This document shows positions 16,270-25,132 of a stretch of 64,000 nucleotides of DNA, in pieces (the first letter of the stretch is position 1; each line of letters begins with the position of its first letter). The notes under the pieces were generated by a model. That model searched no databases and had not been told where the DNA came from. It was given only the letters and a program-made list of their open reading frames with translations. A program made the position numbers and the translations under genes. The DNA comes from Skermanella rosea (GTDB lineage Bacteria; Pseudomonadota; Alphaproteobacteria; Azospirillales; Azospirillaceae): NCBI RefSeq assembly GCF_016806835.2, contig NZ_CP086111.1, positions 3,899,471 through 3,963,470 of the forward strand, given 5' to 3'.

Positions 16270-19200
16270 TCATCCGCCACTTCCGCGGATCTTCTCCTGA
16301 AGCTGCCGAATCTCCGCCACCCGGTCCTGCCAACGGAGTTTTTCGGCGGCTGCAACAGCCTCATCAAGCACAGTCAGCGCGGCTTCGCGGTTGCCGGAAG
16401 CGGAAAGGAACTGCCCGAAATGGAATCCAATTTCAGCCAGGAAGTCAGCCTGCCCAAGATGGCGGGAAATGGCAAAGCTTTCCGCAAACTCGTCGGCAAT
16501 GATCTTCCAATCCTCTTGATCGGATACTCCGCGCTCAATCCGAAGAATGGCGCACTGGTGCAGAATGTATGCAACGCTGTGGATGTCTCCCATCTGCCGA
16601 AAAATCGGCAAAACTTCCTCGCGGCGGATGCGCAGCGCCTCGTCGAGCTCGCCCCGAGCCTGGAGGATGTCGGCGATCTTCCCCATGGTCACGGCGCGCG
16701 AGCGCACGGCGCCCAGGCGGCCATAGACCGGCAGTTCCTCCTCGCGGCGGATGCGCAGCACCTCGTCGAGCTCGCCCCGAGCCTGGAGGATGTCGGCGAT
16801 CTTCCCCATGGTCACGGCGCGCGAGCGCACGTCGCCCAGGCGGTCATAGACCGGCAGTTGCTCCTCGCGGCGGATGCGCAGCGCCTCGTCGAGCTCGCCC
16901 CGAGCCTGGAGGATGTCGGCGATCTTCCCCATGGTCACGGCGCGCTCACGCACGGCGCCCAGGCGGTCATAGACCGGCAGTTGCTCCTCGCGGCGGATGC
17001 GCAGCGCCTCGTCGAGCTCGCCCCGAGCCTGGAGGATGTCGGCGATCCCGCCCATGGTCACGGCGCGCGAGCGCACGTCGCCCAGGCGGTCATAGACCGG
17101 CAGTGCCTCCTCGCGCCGGATGCGCAGCGCCTCCTCGTGCTCGCCCCGAGCCTGGAGGATGTCGGCGATCTTGCCCATGGTCACGGCGCGCTCGCGCACG
17201 TCGCCCAGGCGGTCATAGACCGGCAGTGCCTCCTCGCGCCGGATGCGCAGCGCCTCCTCGTGCTCGCCGCGACCCTGGAGGATGTCGGCGATCCGGCCCA
17301 TCGTCACCGCGCGCGAGCGCACGTCGCCCAGCCGCTCATAGACCGGCAACTGCTCCTCGCGCCGGATGCGCAGCGCCTCCTCGTGCTCGCCGCGCCCCTG
17401 GAGGATGTCGGCGATCTTGCCCATCGTCACCGCGCGCGAGTAAACGTCGCCCAGCCGCTCATAGACCGGCAACTCCTCCTCGCGCCGGATGCGCAGCGCC
17501 TCCTCGTGCTCGCCGCGCCCCTGGAGGATGTCGGCGATCTGGCCCATCGTCACCGCGCGCGAGCGCACGTCGCCCAGCCGCTCATAGACCGGCAACTCCT
17601 CCTCGCGCCGGATGCGCAGCGCCTCCTCGTGCTCGCCGCGCCCCTGGAGGATGTCGGCGATCCGGCCCATCGTCACCGCGCGCGAGCGCACGTCGCCCAG
17701 CCGCTCATAGACCGGCAACTGCTCCTCGCGCCGGATGCGCAGCGCCTCCTCGTGCTCGCCGCGACCCTGGAGGATGTCGGCGATCCGGCCCATCGTCACC
17801 GCGCGCGAGTAAACGTCGCCCAGCCGCTCATAGACCGGCAACTCCTCCTCGCGCCGGATGCGCAGCGCCTCCTCGTGCTCACCGCACGCCTGGAAGATGT
17901 CGGCGATCTTGCCCATGGTCACGGCACGCGAGCGCACGTCGCCCAGTTTCTCGAAATGCGCCTTTGCCTCGCCGAGGAGGCGTTCGGCCTCGGCCGGGTT
18001 TCCGGCTTGGCGGCGGCGCTCGGCAGCCTGCGCCAGCAGCATGGCGTGGGTGGACAAATCGTCCGTGGGCGTGGCCAGGGCGCGGTCCAGCAGCGCGTCC
18101 AGCAGCGTCGCTTCGCCGAGCCGGTCCGCGCATTGGGTGCCGAGCAGGAGCAGGTGGAGGCTGGGGGCGGCTTTCCGGTCGTCCGACGCGGCCAGGGCGG
18201 ATCGGACCAGACCGAGCGCCGATCGGGCATCGTGGGCGGCGTGGAACAGGAAACGCCCGCCGGCGTGGGCCGCCCTGGTGAGGATGTCGCTCGGTGCCTT
18301 CCCCAAAAGGGCAAGGCGGGCGGTTTCCAGGCCGCGGTAGTCCCAAGGCAGGTCGCCGTCCTTGCGTGTCCAGGCGGCGGCCAGCGGCCCGATCGCGGCG
18401 GCGGCCAGGGTGGCGGCGTCCGCTTCCGTCAGCGCCGGGACCAGCGGGCGGACCAGGGGGTTGCAGGCGGCTTCGGCGGCAGCCCCCGGCGCCTCGACGC
18501 GGTCGAGCAGGCCCAGGCCCTGGAGGCGGGCCAGGGCGGCGGCGGGATCGGCGATGCCGGCGGCGGTACCGGCGGCTTCCAGGACCGGCAGGGGAACAGG
18601 AAGGGTGAACAGAGTCGCGGCGCGGAGCTGGGTGGTCTCGGCCCCGGTCAGCATGGCGCGGAACTCTTCGGGGCGGACACGCCGGAAGAATTCGGCGGCG
18701 GTGGCGGTGTCGGCGGGGATTTCGCCGGTCCGGAGATAGCGTTCGACGGTGGCGACCTCCCGCTCGGCGGCGGCGAGGTCGCCGGCGAGGAGCGGGGCGG
18801 CGAGGTCGCGCTGGAGGCCGGGGTTGCCGCCGGCGGCCTGGAGGATGCGGCTTTCCAGCTCGTCGCCGGAGGCCGGGGGCGCGTCGCGGCCGACGAGGCG
18901 GGCGGCGGCGCGCATCTGCTTGCGGCGCTGGACCTCGTCCAGGGGCGGCACCGGGACCGTGGCGAGGCAGGCGGCCAAGTCCCGGCCGCGCCGGTCGGTC
19001 AGGGCGAAGGTGTAGCGGCTGGTGACCAGCAGGCGCGAGGCGGTGGTGCGGGCGTCGCGGAAGGCGGCGATGATGGCGCCGAACACCGTCTTGTCCAGGG
19101 CCGTCCGGAAGGGGGTCGCGGCCTCGCCGGGTTCGGGATGCTTCAGGCGCTGCTCCAGGTCGTCGATCACCAGCAGGATCTTCTGTGTCCCGGGACGGCC

Positions 19201-20730
19201 GCTGAAGGGTCCCTTCAGCAGGCTTTCCAGGGCGTCCTTCAGCAGGTCGGGGTCCTGCGCGACCCGGGCGGCCCAGCCGGCGCGGAACTGCGCGCGCTGG
19301 TCGGGGGCAAGCGCCTGTTCAAGCTCGTACAGGACGGCGTCGGGGTCGTATCTATCGACCAGGACGACGGTCCGGTGGTCGCGCATCCGGTTGGCGACGC
19401 GGGCGGCAAGGCTTGACTTGCCGGCGCCGCCCAGGCCGTGGACCAGCACGCCGGCCGGCGCCGCATGGGTGCGGGCGGAGCCGAGGGCGCGCAGGGTCCG
19501 CTGGATCTGCCGGCGGCGGCCGACGAACTGGGCCGCCGTGGCGACGGGGACGCGTTCGCCCTTGCGGTCGAGGAATTCGGCGATGCCGGCGTCGTTGTCG
19601 AACTCCCTCCGGTCGGCTTGCGGGTCGCACAGGGGGGCGCCGCCGTCCGGGCCGAGATATACGCGCGCCAGATGCCAGTGGCTGCCGGTGTTCGGGTCGG
19701 CGGCGTGGGCCTGGAGCAGGGAGCGGCGGGCCAGGGCGGCGGCCCCGGCGACGGTGTGGCCGGCCGACAGTTCGCCGTAGAAGGCGGCGGCGAAGCGGGT
19801 GGCGTCGGTGTCGTAAACCGATCCGTCCCAGCCGAGCGCGTTGGGAATGCCGCCGACGACCATGCGCCGGATGAGGGAACCGGCGGCGCCGGCGTCCTCC
19901 GCCGTGCGGCAGGCGGACAGGACAAGAAGCCGGGGGCAGCGTTCCTCCGCCCCGAGTGCGGCGCGCAGCTTGCCGACGCCGACCGGGTCGAGGGTGCCGT
20001 CGGGGGCTTCCAGCGCCAGGAAGGGCTCGCCGTCGCGGATGTCGCCGTGGGCGGTGATGTGGAGCGCCTCCACCGCGCCGGCCTGCGCCAGGCGGTCATG
20101 GAGGCCGGCGACGCCGCCGCTCTCCTCCACCAGCAGGTTCAAGCGGTCGAGGCCGGCGGTCGCGTCGAGGATCGCGGCTTCCTCCCGCTCGTAGTCGAGG
20201 GAGTCTTGGCCTTCGACCTCGGCGGCCATGAACAGGAGGGTCAGGTCGCCGGGGGCGGCGGGCGCTGGCCGGGGGGTGTCGGGGGGCGGAGGGCCGATGC
20301 GGCGGGCGACTCGGAACAGGCGGGCGTCGTCGAGCGCCAGGAAATCGAGCAGGAGCGCGGGGCCGGTCCTGCCGGGGGATGTCAGCAGCTCCCACGGCAC
20401 GTCGAGCAGGGCGGCGGCCAGGGCTTGCTCGTCCGGGTCGGCTGGGTCGGCGGGGACGCGGATTTCCAGCGCGATGTCGCCGGTGCTCTCGCGGAGGCAG
20501 GATTCCAGCCAGCCGTCGCCGTCGTCCAGCAGGGCCGCGATGTCGCGCCCGATGGCGGGGAGGCTGGCCGGCTGGTCGGCGCGGACGGCGCGGTCATAGT
20601 CGGCGGCCCAGCGGCGCAAGCGCTCCAGCCGGTCGGGCGGCAGGGGCTTGAGCGACGATTTGGCGCCGGGGCGGTCGAGGTCGGAGCATCTGAGGGCGGT
20701 GCCGGCAAGTTCTATGCGGGCATTCAGCAT
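16270..20730 (-). CDS. CHAT protease - STAND-type NTPase - TPR repeat protein
   Basis: A giant 1486-residue protein. Numbered from the ATG at 20730 (a GTG at 20742 is possible): an N-terminal CHAT (caspase-like) domain about 60-360 with VPWELL, catalytic His228 in HITAHGD and Cys274 in VLSACRTAED; then a P-loop NTPase with GLGGAGKS (432-439) and Walker B KILLVIDDLE (517-526), arranged like NB-ARC/NACHT STAND ATPases; a helical winged region; and a TPR array from about residue 925. The TPRs are 41 residues long, with about eleven near-identical copies, then a degenerate tail. Such CHAT-STAND-TPR proteins are thought to be signal-activated proteases in defence, conflict or cell-fate control; the target here is unknown. 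No gasdermin or Csx-type substrate is visible nearby. Confidence 0.88.
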   Translation of the reverse strand: MLNARIELAGTALRCSDLDRPGAKSSLKPLPPDRLERLRRWAADYDRAVRADQPASLPAIGRDIAALLDDGDGWLESCLRESTGDIALEIRVPADPADPDEQALAAALLDVPWELLTSPGRTGPALLLDFLALDDARLFRVARRIGPPPPDTPRPAPAAPGDLTLLFMAAEVEGQDSLDYEREEAAILDATAGLDRLNLLVEESGGVAGLHDRLAQAGAVEALHITAHGDIRDGEPFLALEAPDGTLDPVGVGKLRAALGAEERCPRLLVLSACRTAEDAGAAGSLIRRMVVGGIPNALGWDGSVYDTDATRFAAAFYGELSAGHTVAGAAALARRSLLQAHAADPNTGSHWHLARVYLGPDGGAPLCDPQADRREFDNDAGIAEFLDRKGERVPVATAAQFVGRRRQIQRTLRALGSARTHAAPAGVLVHGLGGAGKSSLAARVANRMRDHRTVVLVDRYDPDAVLYELEQALAPDQRAQFRAGWAARVAQDPDLLKDALESLLKGPFSGRPGTQKILLVIDDLEQRLKHPEPGEAATPFRTALDKTVFGAIIAAFRDARTTASRLLVTSRYTFALTDRRGRDLAACLATVPVPPLDEVQRRKQMRAAARLVGRDAPPASGDELESRILQAAGGNPGLQRDLAAPLLAGDLAAAEREVATVERYLRTGEIPADTATAAEFFRRVRPEEFRAMLTGAETTQLRAATLFTLPVPLPVLEAAGTAAGIADPAAALARLQGLGLLDRVEAPGAAAEAACNPLVRPLVPALTEADAATLAAAAIGPLAAAWTRKDGDLPWDYRGLETARLALLGKAPSDILTRAAHAGGRFLFHAAHDARSALGLVRSALAASDDRKAAPSLHLLLLGTQCADRLGEATLLDALLDRALATPTDDLSTHAMLLAQAAERRRQAGNPAEAERLLGEAKAHFEKLGDVRSRAVTMGKIADIFQACGEHEEALRIRREEELPVYERLGDVYSRAVTMGRIADILQGRGEHEEALRIRREEQLPVYERLGDVRSRAVTMGRIADILQGRGEHEEALRIRREEELPVYERLGDVRSRAVTMGQIADILQGRGEHEEALRIRREEELPVYERLGDVYSRAVTMGKIADILQGRGEHEEALRIRREEQLPVYERLGDVRSRAVTMGRIADILQGRGEHEEALRIRREEALPVYDRLGDVRERAVTMGKIADILQARGEHEEALRIRREEALPVYDRLGDVRSRAVTMGGIADILQARGELDEALRIRREEQLPVYDRLGAVRERAVTMGKIADILQARGELDEALRIRREEQLPVYDRLGDVRSRAVTMGKIADILQARGELDEVLRIRREEELPVYGRLGAVRSRAVTMGKIADILQARGELDEALRIRREEVLPIFRQMGDIHSVAYILHQCAILRIERGVSDQEDWKIIADEFAESFAISRHLGQADFLAEIGFHFGQFLSASGNREAALTVLDEAVAAAEKLRWQDRVAEIRQLQEKIRGSGG
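16610..17960 (-). repeat. Tandem array of near-identical 123-bp units (TPR coding)
   Basis: The word ATGTCGGCGAT (reverse strand of codons for the I-A-D-I core) recurs every 123 bases from about 16666 to 17897, eleven times. Each unit codes for 41 residues of the form LPVYERLGDVRSRAVTMG followed by IADILQGRGEHEEALRIRREE. Units differ mainly at a few codons (Tyr/Arg/Glu after GDV, Arg/Lys/Gln/Gly after TMG). The central units (about 17260-17880) are the most alike, and use GEHEE; the distal ones use GELDE. This implies recent expansion by recombination. Confidence 0.9.
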
Positions 20731-20949
20731 GGCGGGCGGCACCGGGATCGGGGTGGCAGGCTATGCCGAAGGTAAGGGTTTGGAGGCTGGGACTCAACTA
20801 TCCCGTTTTGTGCGGCGTTTATTGGGTACTTTCGGGAGTGATCAGGACAGCAGCCCCGTCACAGGGGTAGCCGGCATCCTGCACCGACGCTCCGGGCAGG
20901 TCGCCGGCGTCGGCCTTCGACCGAGGACAACCTTTGGTTGAACGTCGAC

Positions 20950-22002
20950 TCAGGTGCGGAGGTCGGGAAAGACGTCGACCGGGGTGCGGGCATCGATCAG
21001 GCGGTCCATGAGGGCGTCGAGCTGTTCGGCCGTCGAGCTGTCGATCAGGCGCTCCGCGCCGGCCGGCAAGGCACCGAACCGGCGGGTGAACTGGCGCCGG
21101 AGCATCGCCGCCCGGCCGGCCGCCATTCCCTCGGCTTTTCCCTGTATGATGCCTTTGGCTACTCCCTCCGTGATACCTTCGGCCTTGCCCTCTGCCTTGC
21201 CTTCGGCCCTGCCCTCCGCGACGCCCTTGGCGAGCAGTTCCTGTTCCCACTTCTTGATGCGGTCCGCCAGCATGCCCTGAACCTCCTCGATATCCATCGA
21301 CACCGTCGCGGCCTCCGGGCCGCCGACCAGTCCCCTGACCGCGTTCTCCACCACCTCGCCGAACGCCAGCCGCAGCGTCGCGTGGCCCGGATGCCCGGCG
21401 AACCACGCCACCGCTTGGCTGACCAGTCCGGGCAGGTCGTCCGGCCGGTCGCAGGTCTCGATCCGGAACAGCAGCGCCACCAGGCTGTCGTGCCGGGCCA
21501 GGTCCTCGGCGCGCAGCCGGTTCTCGTCGATCAGATGGTAGCGAACCTGCGGCTGCCAAGGCCAGAGCGGCGAGTCCTCCGGCAGGGCGATCAGCTCGGT
21601 CGTGTCGGCAGGGCCGGTCCAGCGGGCCTCGCCGCAGTACAGCACGATCGGCAGTAGCGGCGGCAGCCGGCCGCCTTGGGCCAGCGCGCCCTCGGCGACG
21701 AGATGCTGCCACAGCAGGCCGGCATAGACCTGCACCCGCACCGGCATGAACCGCTCCGGGGTCCCCTGGAACTCCAGCATCAGGTAGATGTGGACCATTT
21801 CTCCGGAAAGCGTCGGCACCCGCCAGACCATGTCGCCCTCGCGCCGGTCGCCGCGGGCGGCGTGGAACTTGGCGTTGACCCGTTCCAGCCGGGTGAAGTC
21901 CAGCATGTCCGCGATCCCGATGGGCAGGAAGCCGCGCACCAGCTGCTCGATCATCACCGGGTCGGAGAACAGGCGGTGGTACAGGGAGTCGGGAGCTGGC
22001 AT
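20950..22002 (-). CDS. Rpn family recombination-promoting nuclease / PD-(D/E)XK transposase-like protein
   Basis: A 350-residue protein of the Rpn (PF04754-type) group: N-terminal LYHRLFSDPVMIEQLVRGFL, the nuclease core with GDMVWRVP, the putative catalytic LMLEFQGTPERFMPVRVQVY, and LPPLLPIVLYCGEARW. The C-terminus has a run of short Ala-Glu-Gly-Lys repeats (about residues 255-290) and then a DUF4351-like helical end. Rpn proteins cleave DNA and promote RecA-independent recombination in E. coli (family knowledge). The ATG at 22002 (MPAPDSLYHRLF) is preferred to one at 22056 because it begins just before the conserved domain. It lies 219 bases upstream of the CHAT gene on the same strand. Confidence 0.82.
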   Translation of the reverse strand: MPAPDSLYHRLFSDPVMIEQLVRGFLPIGIADMLDFTRLERVNAKFHAARGDRREGDMVWRVPTLSGEMVHIYLMLEFQGTPERFMPVRVQVYAGLLWQHLVAEGALAQGGRLPPLLPIVLYCGEARWTGPADTTELIALPEDSPLWPWQPQVRYHLIDENRLRAEDLARHDSLVALLFRIETCDRPDDLPGLVSQAVAWFAGHPGHATLRLAFGEVVENAVRGLVGGPEAATVSMDIEEVQGMLADRIKKWEQELLAKGVAEGRAEGKAEGKAEGITEGVAKGIIQGKAEGMAAGRAAMLRRQFTRRFGALPAGAERLIDSSTAEQLDALMDRLIDARTPVDVFPDLRT

Positions 22003-22149
22003 CGTCGCGGGCACCGGAAAGGGAAAGCTCGCGCGACAGGCAGCACACTCCCGCAACCACTCGCAAGCCCCGGCAGGCCGCAGCGACCTTCTGACCCGGG
22101 CCGGTGCCCTGGAAACCCGGCGGCCCGCCGGAAAGCCATCACCCTTGGA

Positions 22150-22707
22150 TCAGGCGTAGATCGGCTCCAGCTTTTCGAACAGCGTCCAGAAGGACGGCGG
22201 GATGCGGCCGGAGAGTTTGTCGGCGAGGATCGCCAGGTGGCTGTGCCAGCCGGCGCCGACATTGGTCAGGGACGGGGCGTCGGGGAGGCGGCGGTGGGTC
22301 AGGACGAGACGTACCCCCTCCCCTTGCTCGGCCAGTTCGAAGGTCACTTCGGACGGTTCCTCGGTCCCGCCGCCCCAGGTGATCGCCAGCAGGCGGGGCG
22401 GTTCGAAGCGGGTTATCTGGTGGGCGGTGGTTATTCCGGCATCGTAACGGCGGAACCTCTCGGGCGTGGGAATGCGTTGCGGCGACAGGCCGCTGTTATC
22501 GAAATGGAGGGAGAAGGTGCTGCCGGCACGGGGTTCCATCTCGCCGGAGGCCAGCCATTGGCCGCGCTTGTCGGACTCGGTCAGGTAGGCCCAGACCCGC
22601 TCGATCGGGCCGGGCAGCAGGCGCTCGAACCGGATCGTTCCGGGCTCGATGATGGTCCCCATGCTGTCGGGAATCGTTTCGGGGGCGGTTTGTTCTGCGG
22701 CGGTCAT
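22150..22707 (-). CDS. SRPBCC / AHSA1 domain protein
   Basis: A 185-residue START-like fold protein with the AHSA1 signature IRFERLLPGPIERVWAYLTE near the N-terminus, GQWLASGEMEPRAGSTF and LVLTHRRLP and ending with GWHSHLAILADKL. Such proteins bind small hydrophobic ligands. In many bacteria they are paired with an ArsR-type regulator exactly as here, with a 4-base start/stop overlap (ATGA at 22704-22707). The ligand is unknown. Confidence 0.87.
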   Translation of the reverse strand: MTAAEQTAPETIPDSMGTIIEPGTIRFERLLPGPIERVWAYLTESDKRGQWLASGEMEPRAGSTFSLHFDNSGLSPQRIPTPERFRRYDAGITTAHQITRFEPPRLLAITWGGGTEEPSEVTFELAEQGEGVRLVLTHRRLPDAPSLTNVGAGWHSHLAILADKLSGRIPPSFWTLFEKLEPIYA

Positions 22708-23066
22708 TCGCTTCCTCCTCGGTCGGTGGTCTCTTCGGTGGGTTCGGCCTTGAGCAGCGCTTCCAGGGCATCGAGACGGCCAGTCCAGAATTGCTCGTAG
22801 AAGCGGATCCAGTCCTGGGCGGCGGCCAGCGGCGCCGGTTCGATGCGGCAGACATGCGCCCGGCCCCGCACTTGGCGGCGGACCAGCCCGGCGCGTTCCA
22901 GCACGCGGACATGCTTGGATGCCGCCTCCAGCGACATGGAGAAGGGCGCGGCCAGCTCGCCGATCCGGCGTTCGCCCGACGCCAGATCGCGCAGCATCGC
23001 CCGCCGCGTGGGGTCGGCCAGGGCCTGGAACACGAGATCAAGGTTTGTCGTCTGTTGTTCAACCAT
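22704..23066 (-). CDS. ArsR-family transcriptional regulator
   Basis: A 120-residue winged-helix repressor: VFQALADPTRRAMLRDLASGE, recognition region FSMSLEAASKHVRVLERAGLV and the wing RRQVRGRAHVCRIEPAPL. It lacks the metal-binding ELCVC motif of ArsR proper and belongs to the group that is co-encoded with AHSA1 proteins. Translation is coupled to the downstream SRPBCC gene. It probably represses its own operon; no palindromic operator is obvious in the short upstream region. Confidence 0.87.
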   Translation of the reverse strand: MVEQQTTNLDLVFQALADPTRRAMLRDLASGERRIGELAAPFSMSLEAASKHVRVLERAGLVRRQVRGRAHVCRIEPAPLAAAQDWIRFYEQFWTGRLDALEALLKAEPTEETTDRGGSE

Positions 23067-23238
23067 GTGGTTGAGTTAAGACCGTCGGCGCCGGAATGTC
23101 AACCGATTCGTTGACTATGGCGGGGCACTAGGGGTTATTGCGTATTTATCGCTGGTGTGGTCGGGCTTATCTTGCCCCTACGAAGCGCGACGGCAGCCGA
23201 CGAAGTCGCGGTTCATCGTCCGACCGCGGGAGGCTGGG

Positions 23239-23625
23239 GTGAGTGCGCAGTATAATCGGACGGTCTTCCTGGTCGATGACGACGAACCCGTGCGGGACTC
23301 GCTGAAGACCCTGCTGGAATCCTACTGCATGCCGGTCGAAGACTATCCTTCCTGCCCCGAATTCCTTGAGAACTTCAAGGGTGAGGATGGCGGATGCCTG
23401 GTGCTGGACCTGCATCTGCCGGTGATGAGCGGCCTGGAATTCGTGGAGACCTACGGCACCCGGCTCAATGACATGCCGGTGATCCTGATCACGGGACGCG
23501 GAGACCCCGCCACCAAGGCACGGGCGCTGGAAGCGGGGGTGCTGGCCTTCATCGAGAAGCCGTTCGAGGACGAGATCCTCGTCGACATGATCCGGACCGC
23601 GCTCACCCGGCCGACCCGTCACTGA
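23239..23625 (+). CDS. Stand-alone receiver-domain response regulator (FixJ receiver-like)
   Basis: A 128-residue single receiver domain. Acidic pocket FLVDDDEPVRDS, phosphoacceptor Asp57 in LVLDLHLPVMSG, Thr in LITGRGDP and the conserved Lys in IEKPFEDE. It looks like the receiver of FixJ/TodT-type regulators but has no DNA-binding domain. The GTG at 23239 is chosen because GGAGG sits five bases before it; an upstream ATG would add 28 residues without homology. No histidine kinase is adjacent, so it is an orphan, possibly a phosphate sink or a protein-interaction switch. Confidence 0.82.
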   Translation: MSAQYNRTVFLVDDDEPVRDSLKTLLESYCMPVEDYPSCPEFLENFKGEDGGCLVLDLHLPVMSGLEFVETYGTRLNDMPVILITGRGDPATKARALEAGVLAFIEKPFEDEILVDMIRTALTRPTRH

Positions 23626-23649
23626 GGCCGGCCGGAAAGGTGCTTCCGG

Positions 23650-24894
23650 TCAGAAGCGCAGCTTCAGCTTGCCCATGATCCGCTCGTAATCGTCGCCGAA
23701 GCCGTAGGACACGCCGAGCTCGACCCGGTCGAACCGGAAGCGGCCGGCCGTCGCCGCCTTGGCGAGGCTGACGGTGACCTCGTCGAACGCCTCGACGAAC
23801 AGGTCGTCGCCGAGATACCGGCTGTCCACGAAGGACGCCGTCACGCTCAGCGGGGCCACGCTGTCGGTCAGGTCACGCGACACGGAGATCCCGTTGCGCA
23901 GGATGACGTTGGTCAGGTCGTAATCGATGTCGTAATCGCCGACCGACACGCCGGTCGCCCGGTAGACGCCCGCCATGTTGCCCAGCCCGAAGCGCCAGCC
24001 GCCCCAATCCCAGCGAAAGTCGCTGGTCAGCGATCCGGAATAGACCACCGCCGCGGCGCCCATGTCGATCGATCCGGCGACGCCGGCCCGGACCGCCGGG
24101 GTCAGCGACCAGGAGTCGGTCAGCGGCACCCGGACGCCGATGCCGAGCGATCCGGACAGCGAGTCGGAATCGCCGGCCCGGATCCAGTTGACCGGCAGGT
24201 CGAACAGGACGGCGGTATCGGACCCTTCGAAGTTCATGCGGTAGGATAGCGTGCCGGTCACCCGGTCCTGATCATAGCCGCCCGGGGCCGTGCCCCGCCC
24301 GCCCTCGACCGCGAAGCCGAACAGGTCGGTGCCGCCCTGCCCGCCAACGCTCCCGAGCGCGTCGGTACCCTGGGCGAAGTCGGCGGCGCCCATCAGCGAC
24401 ATCAGGCTGTCCGGGTTGCCGGCCACCGGATCGATGGCGGTCTCCCGGACGGCGGCCTGGAGGATGCTGGTGACGTCGCTGGCCCCCTGCCCCTTGAAAT
24501 AGTCGGACAGGGCGTCCTCCGCCTCATCGCGGGTGGCGCCGGTGAAGGTCCGCTCGATCCCCGCGGCGGGCACCTTCAGCACCAGGTCGGCCCCGGCGCC
24601 TGGATATTCGATCGTGGCGCCCAGGCCCCGCAGGTTGAAGACGGCGGTGGCGGGGGCGTTGTCGGTGTAGCTCGGCAGAAGGCTCCTCAGGCTGGTGCCC
24701 GAGACGCTGTCGATGGCATCCTCGATGCTATCGTAGCTGTAGGTCCTGCTCTCGCCGTTGGCGCTCAGCGTGGCGACGAAAGCGTCGGCCGCCCCGGCGC
24801 TCGAGGCCGGCACCAGAACCAGCGGCAGCAGCGCCAGCGGCAGCAGCGCCGTCGAGACGGCCGTCGAGGCCGCCAGATAACCTGACCTGTTCAC
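23650..24894 (-). CDS. Outer-membrane beta-barrel-like protein, function unknown
   Basis: About 414 residues with a long N-terminal signal peptide (hydrophobic run of Leu/Val/Pro, likely cleavage after SAGA or GAADA). The first half of the mature part is acidic and Gly/Asp-rich. The second half shows alternating beta-strand patterns (LSGSLGIGVRVPLTDSW, LTPAVRAGVAGSID) and ends in aromatic-rich VELGVSYGFGDDYERI and a terminal Phe (KLKLRF), typical of outer-membrane barrels. Starts at GTG 24894 (with GAGG upstream) or TTG 24915 are both possible. No specific family is recognised. Confidence 0.55.
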   Translation of the reverse strand: MNRSGYLAASTAVSTALLPLALLPLVLVPASSAGAADAFVATLSANGESRTYSYDSIEDAIDSVSGTSLRSLLPSYTDNAPATAVFNLRGLGATIEYPGAGADLVLKVPAAGIERTFTGATRDEAEDALSDYFKGQGASDVTSILQAAVRETAIDPVAGNPDSLMSLMGAADFAQGTDALGSVGGQGGTDLFGFAVEGGRGTAPGGYDQDRVTGTLSYRMNFEGSDTAVLFDLPVNWIRAGDSDSLSGSLGIGVRVPLTDSWSLTPAVRAGVAGSIDMGAAAVVYSGSLTSDFRWDWGGWRFGLGNMAGVYRATGVSVGDYDIDYDLTNVILRNGISVSRDLTDSVAPLSVTASFVDSRYLGDDLFVEAFDEVTVSLAKAATAGRFRFDRVELGVSYGFGDDYERIMGKLKLRF

Positions 24895-24995
24895 CCAAAT
24901 CCTCACGATCCACAATGGGCGGGTCGCCTGCCGCCCGCCGTGGCGAGGGAATAGGGTAAAGTGGTTAATTAGCCCTTAAGGTTAATAAGCCGTAG

Positions 24996-25083
24996 GTCGG
25001 CCTCGGCCGAAGGCCGACGCCGACAGCGTGGCCGGAGAGTCGAAGCGGGGTGTCGGCGTTCGCCCGGGCGGGCGAAGGCCGAC
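24996..25083. repeat. Pair of REP-like palindromes
   Basis: Two hairpins lie side by side. GTCGGCCT (24996-25003) pairs with AGGCCGAC (25011-25018) around a 7-base loop. The 14-base arm 25052-25065 pairs with 25070-25083 at 13 of 14 positions. Both contain the GTCGGC...GCCGAC words found in dispersed extragenic repeats of Rhodospirillales. They separate two genes transcribed in the same direction. Confidence 0.55.
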
Positions 25084-25132
25084 CGACGGTAGAGCGACGC
25101 GGCGGGTCGATGGAGAGCACCGTGCGGGAATT

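Noticed and set aside
16051-19416. Very long open frame on the plus strand opposite the CHAT gene, itself containing repeats
   Set aside because: The 123-bp period keeps other frames open as well, and high GC suppresses stops. The protein is low-complexity, while the minus-strand frame has clear CHAT, NTPase and TPR motifs.
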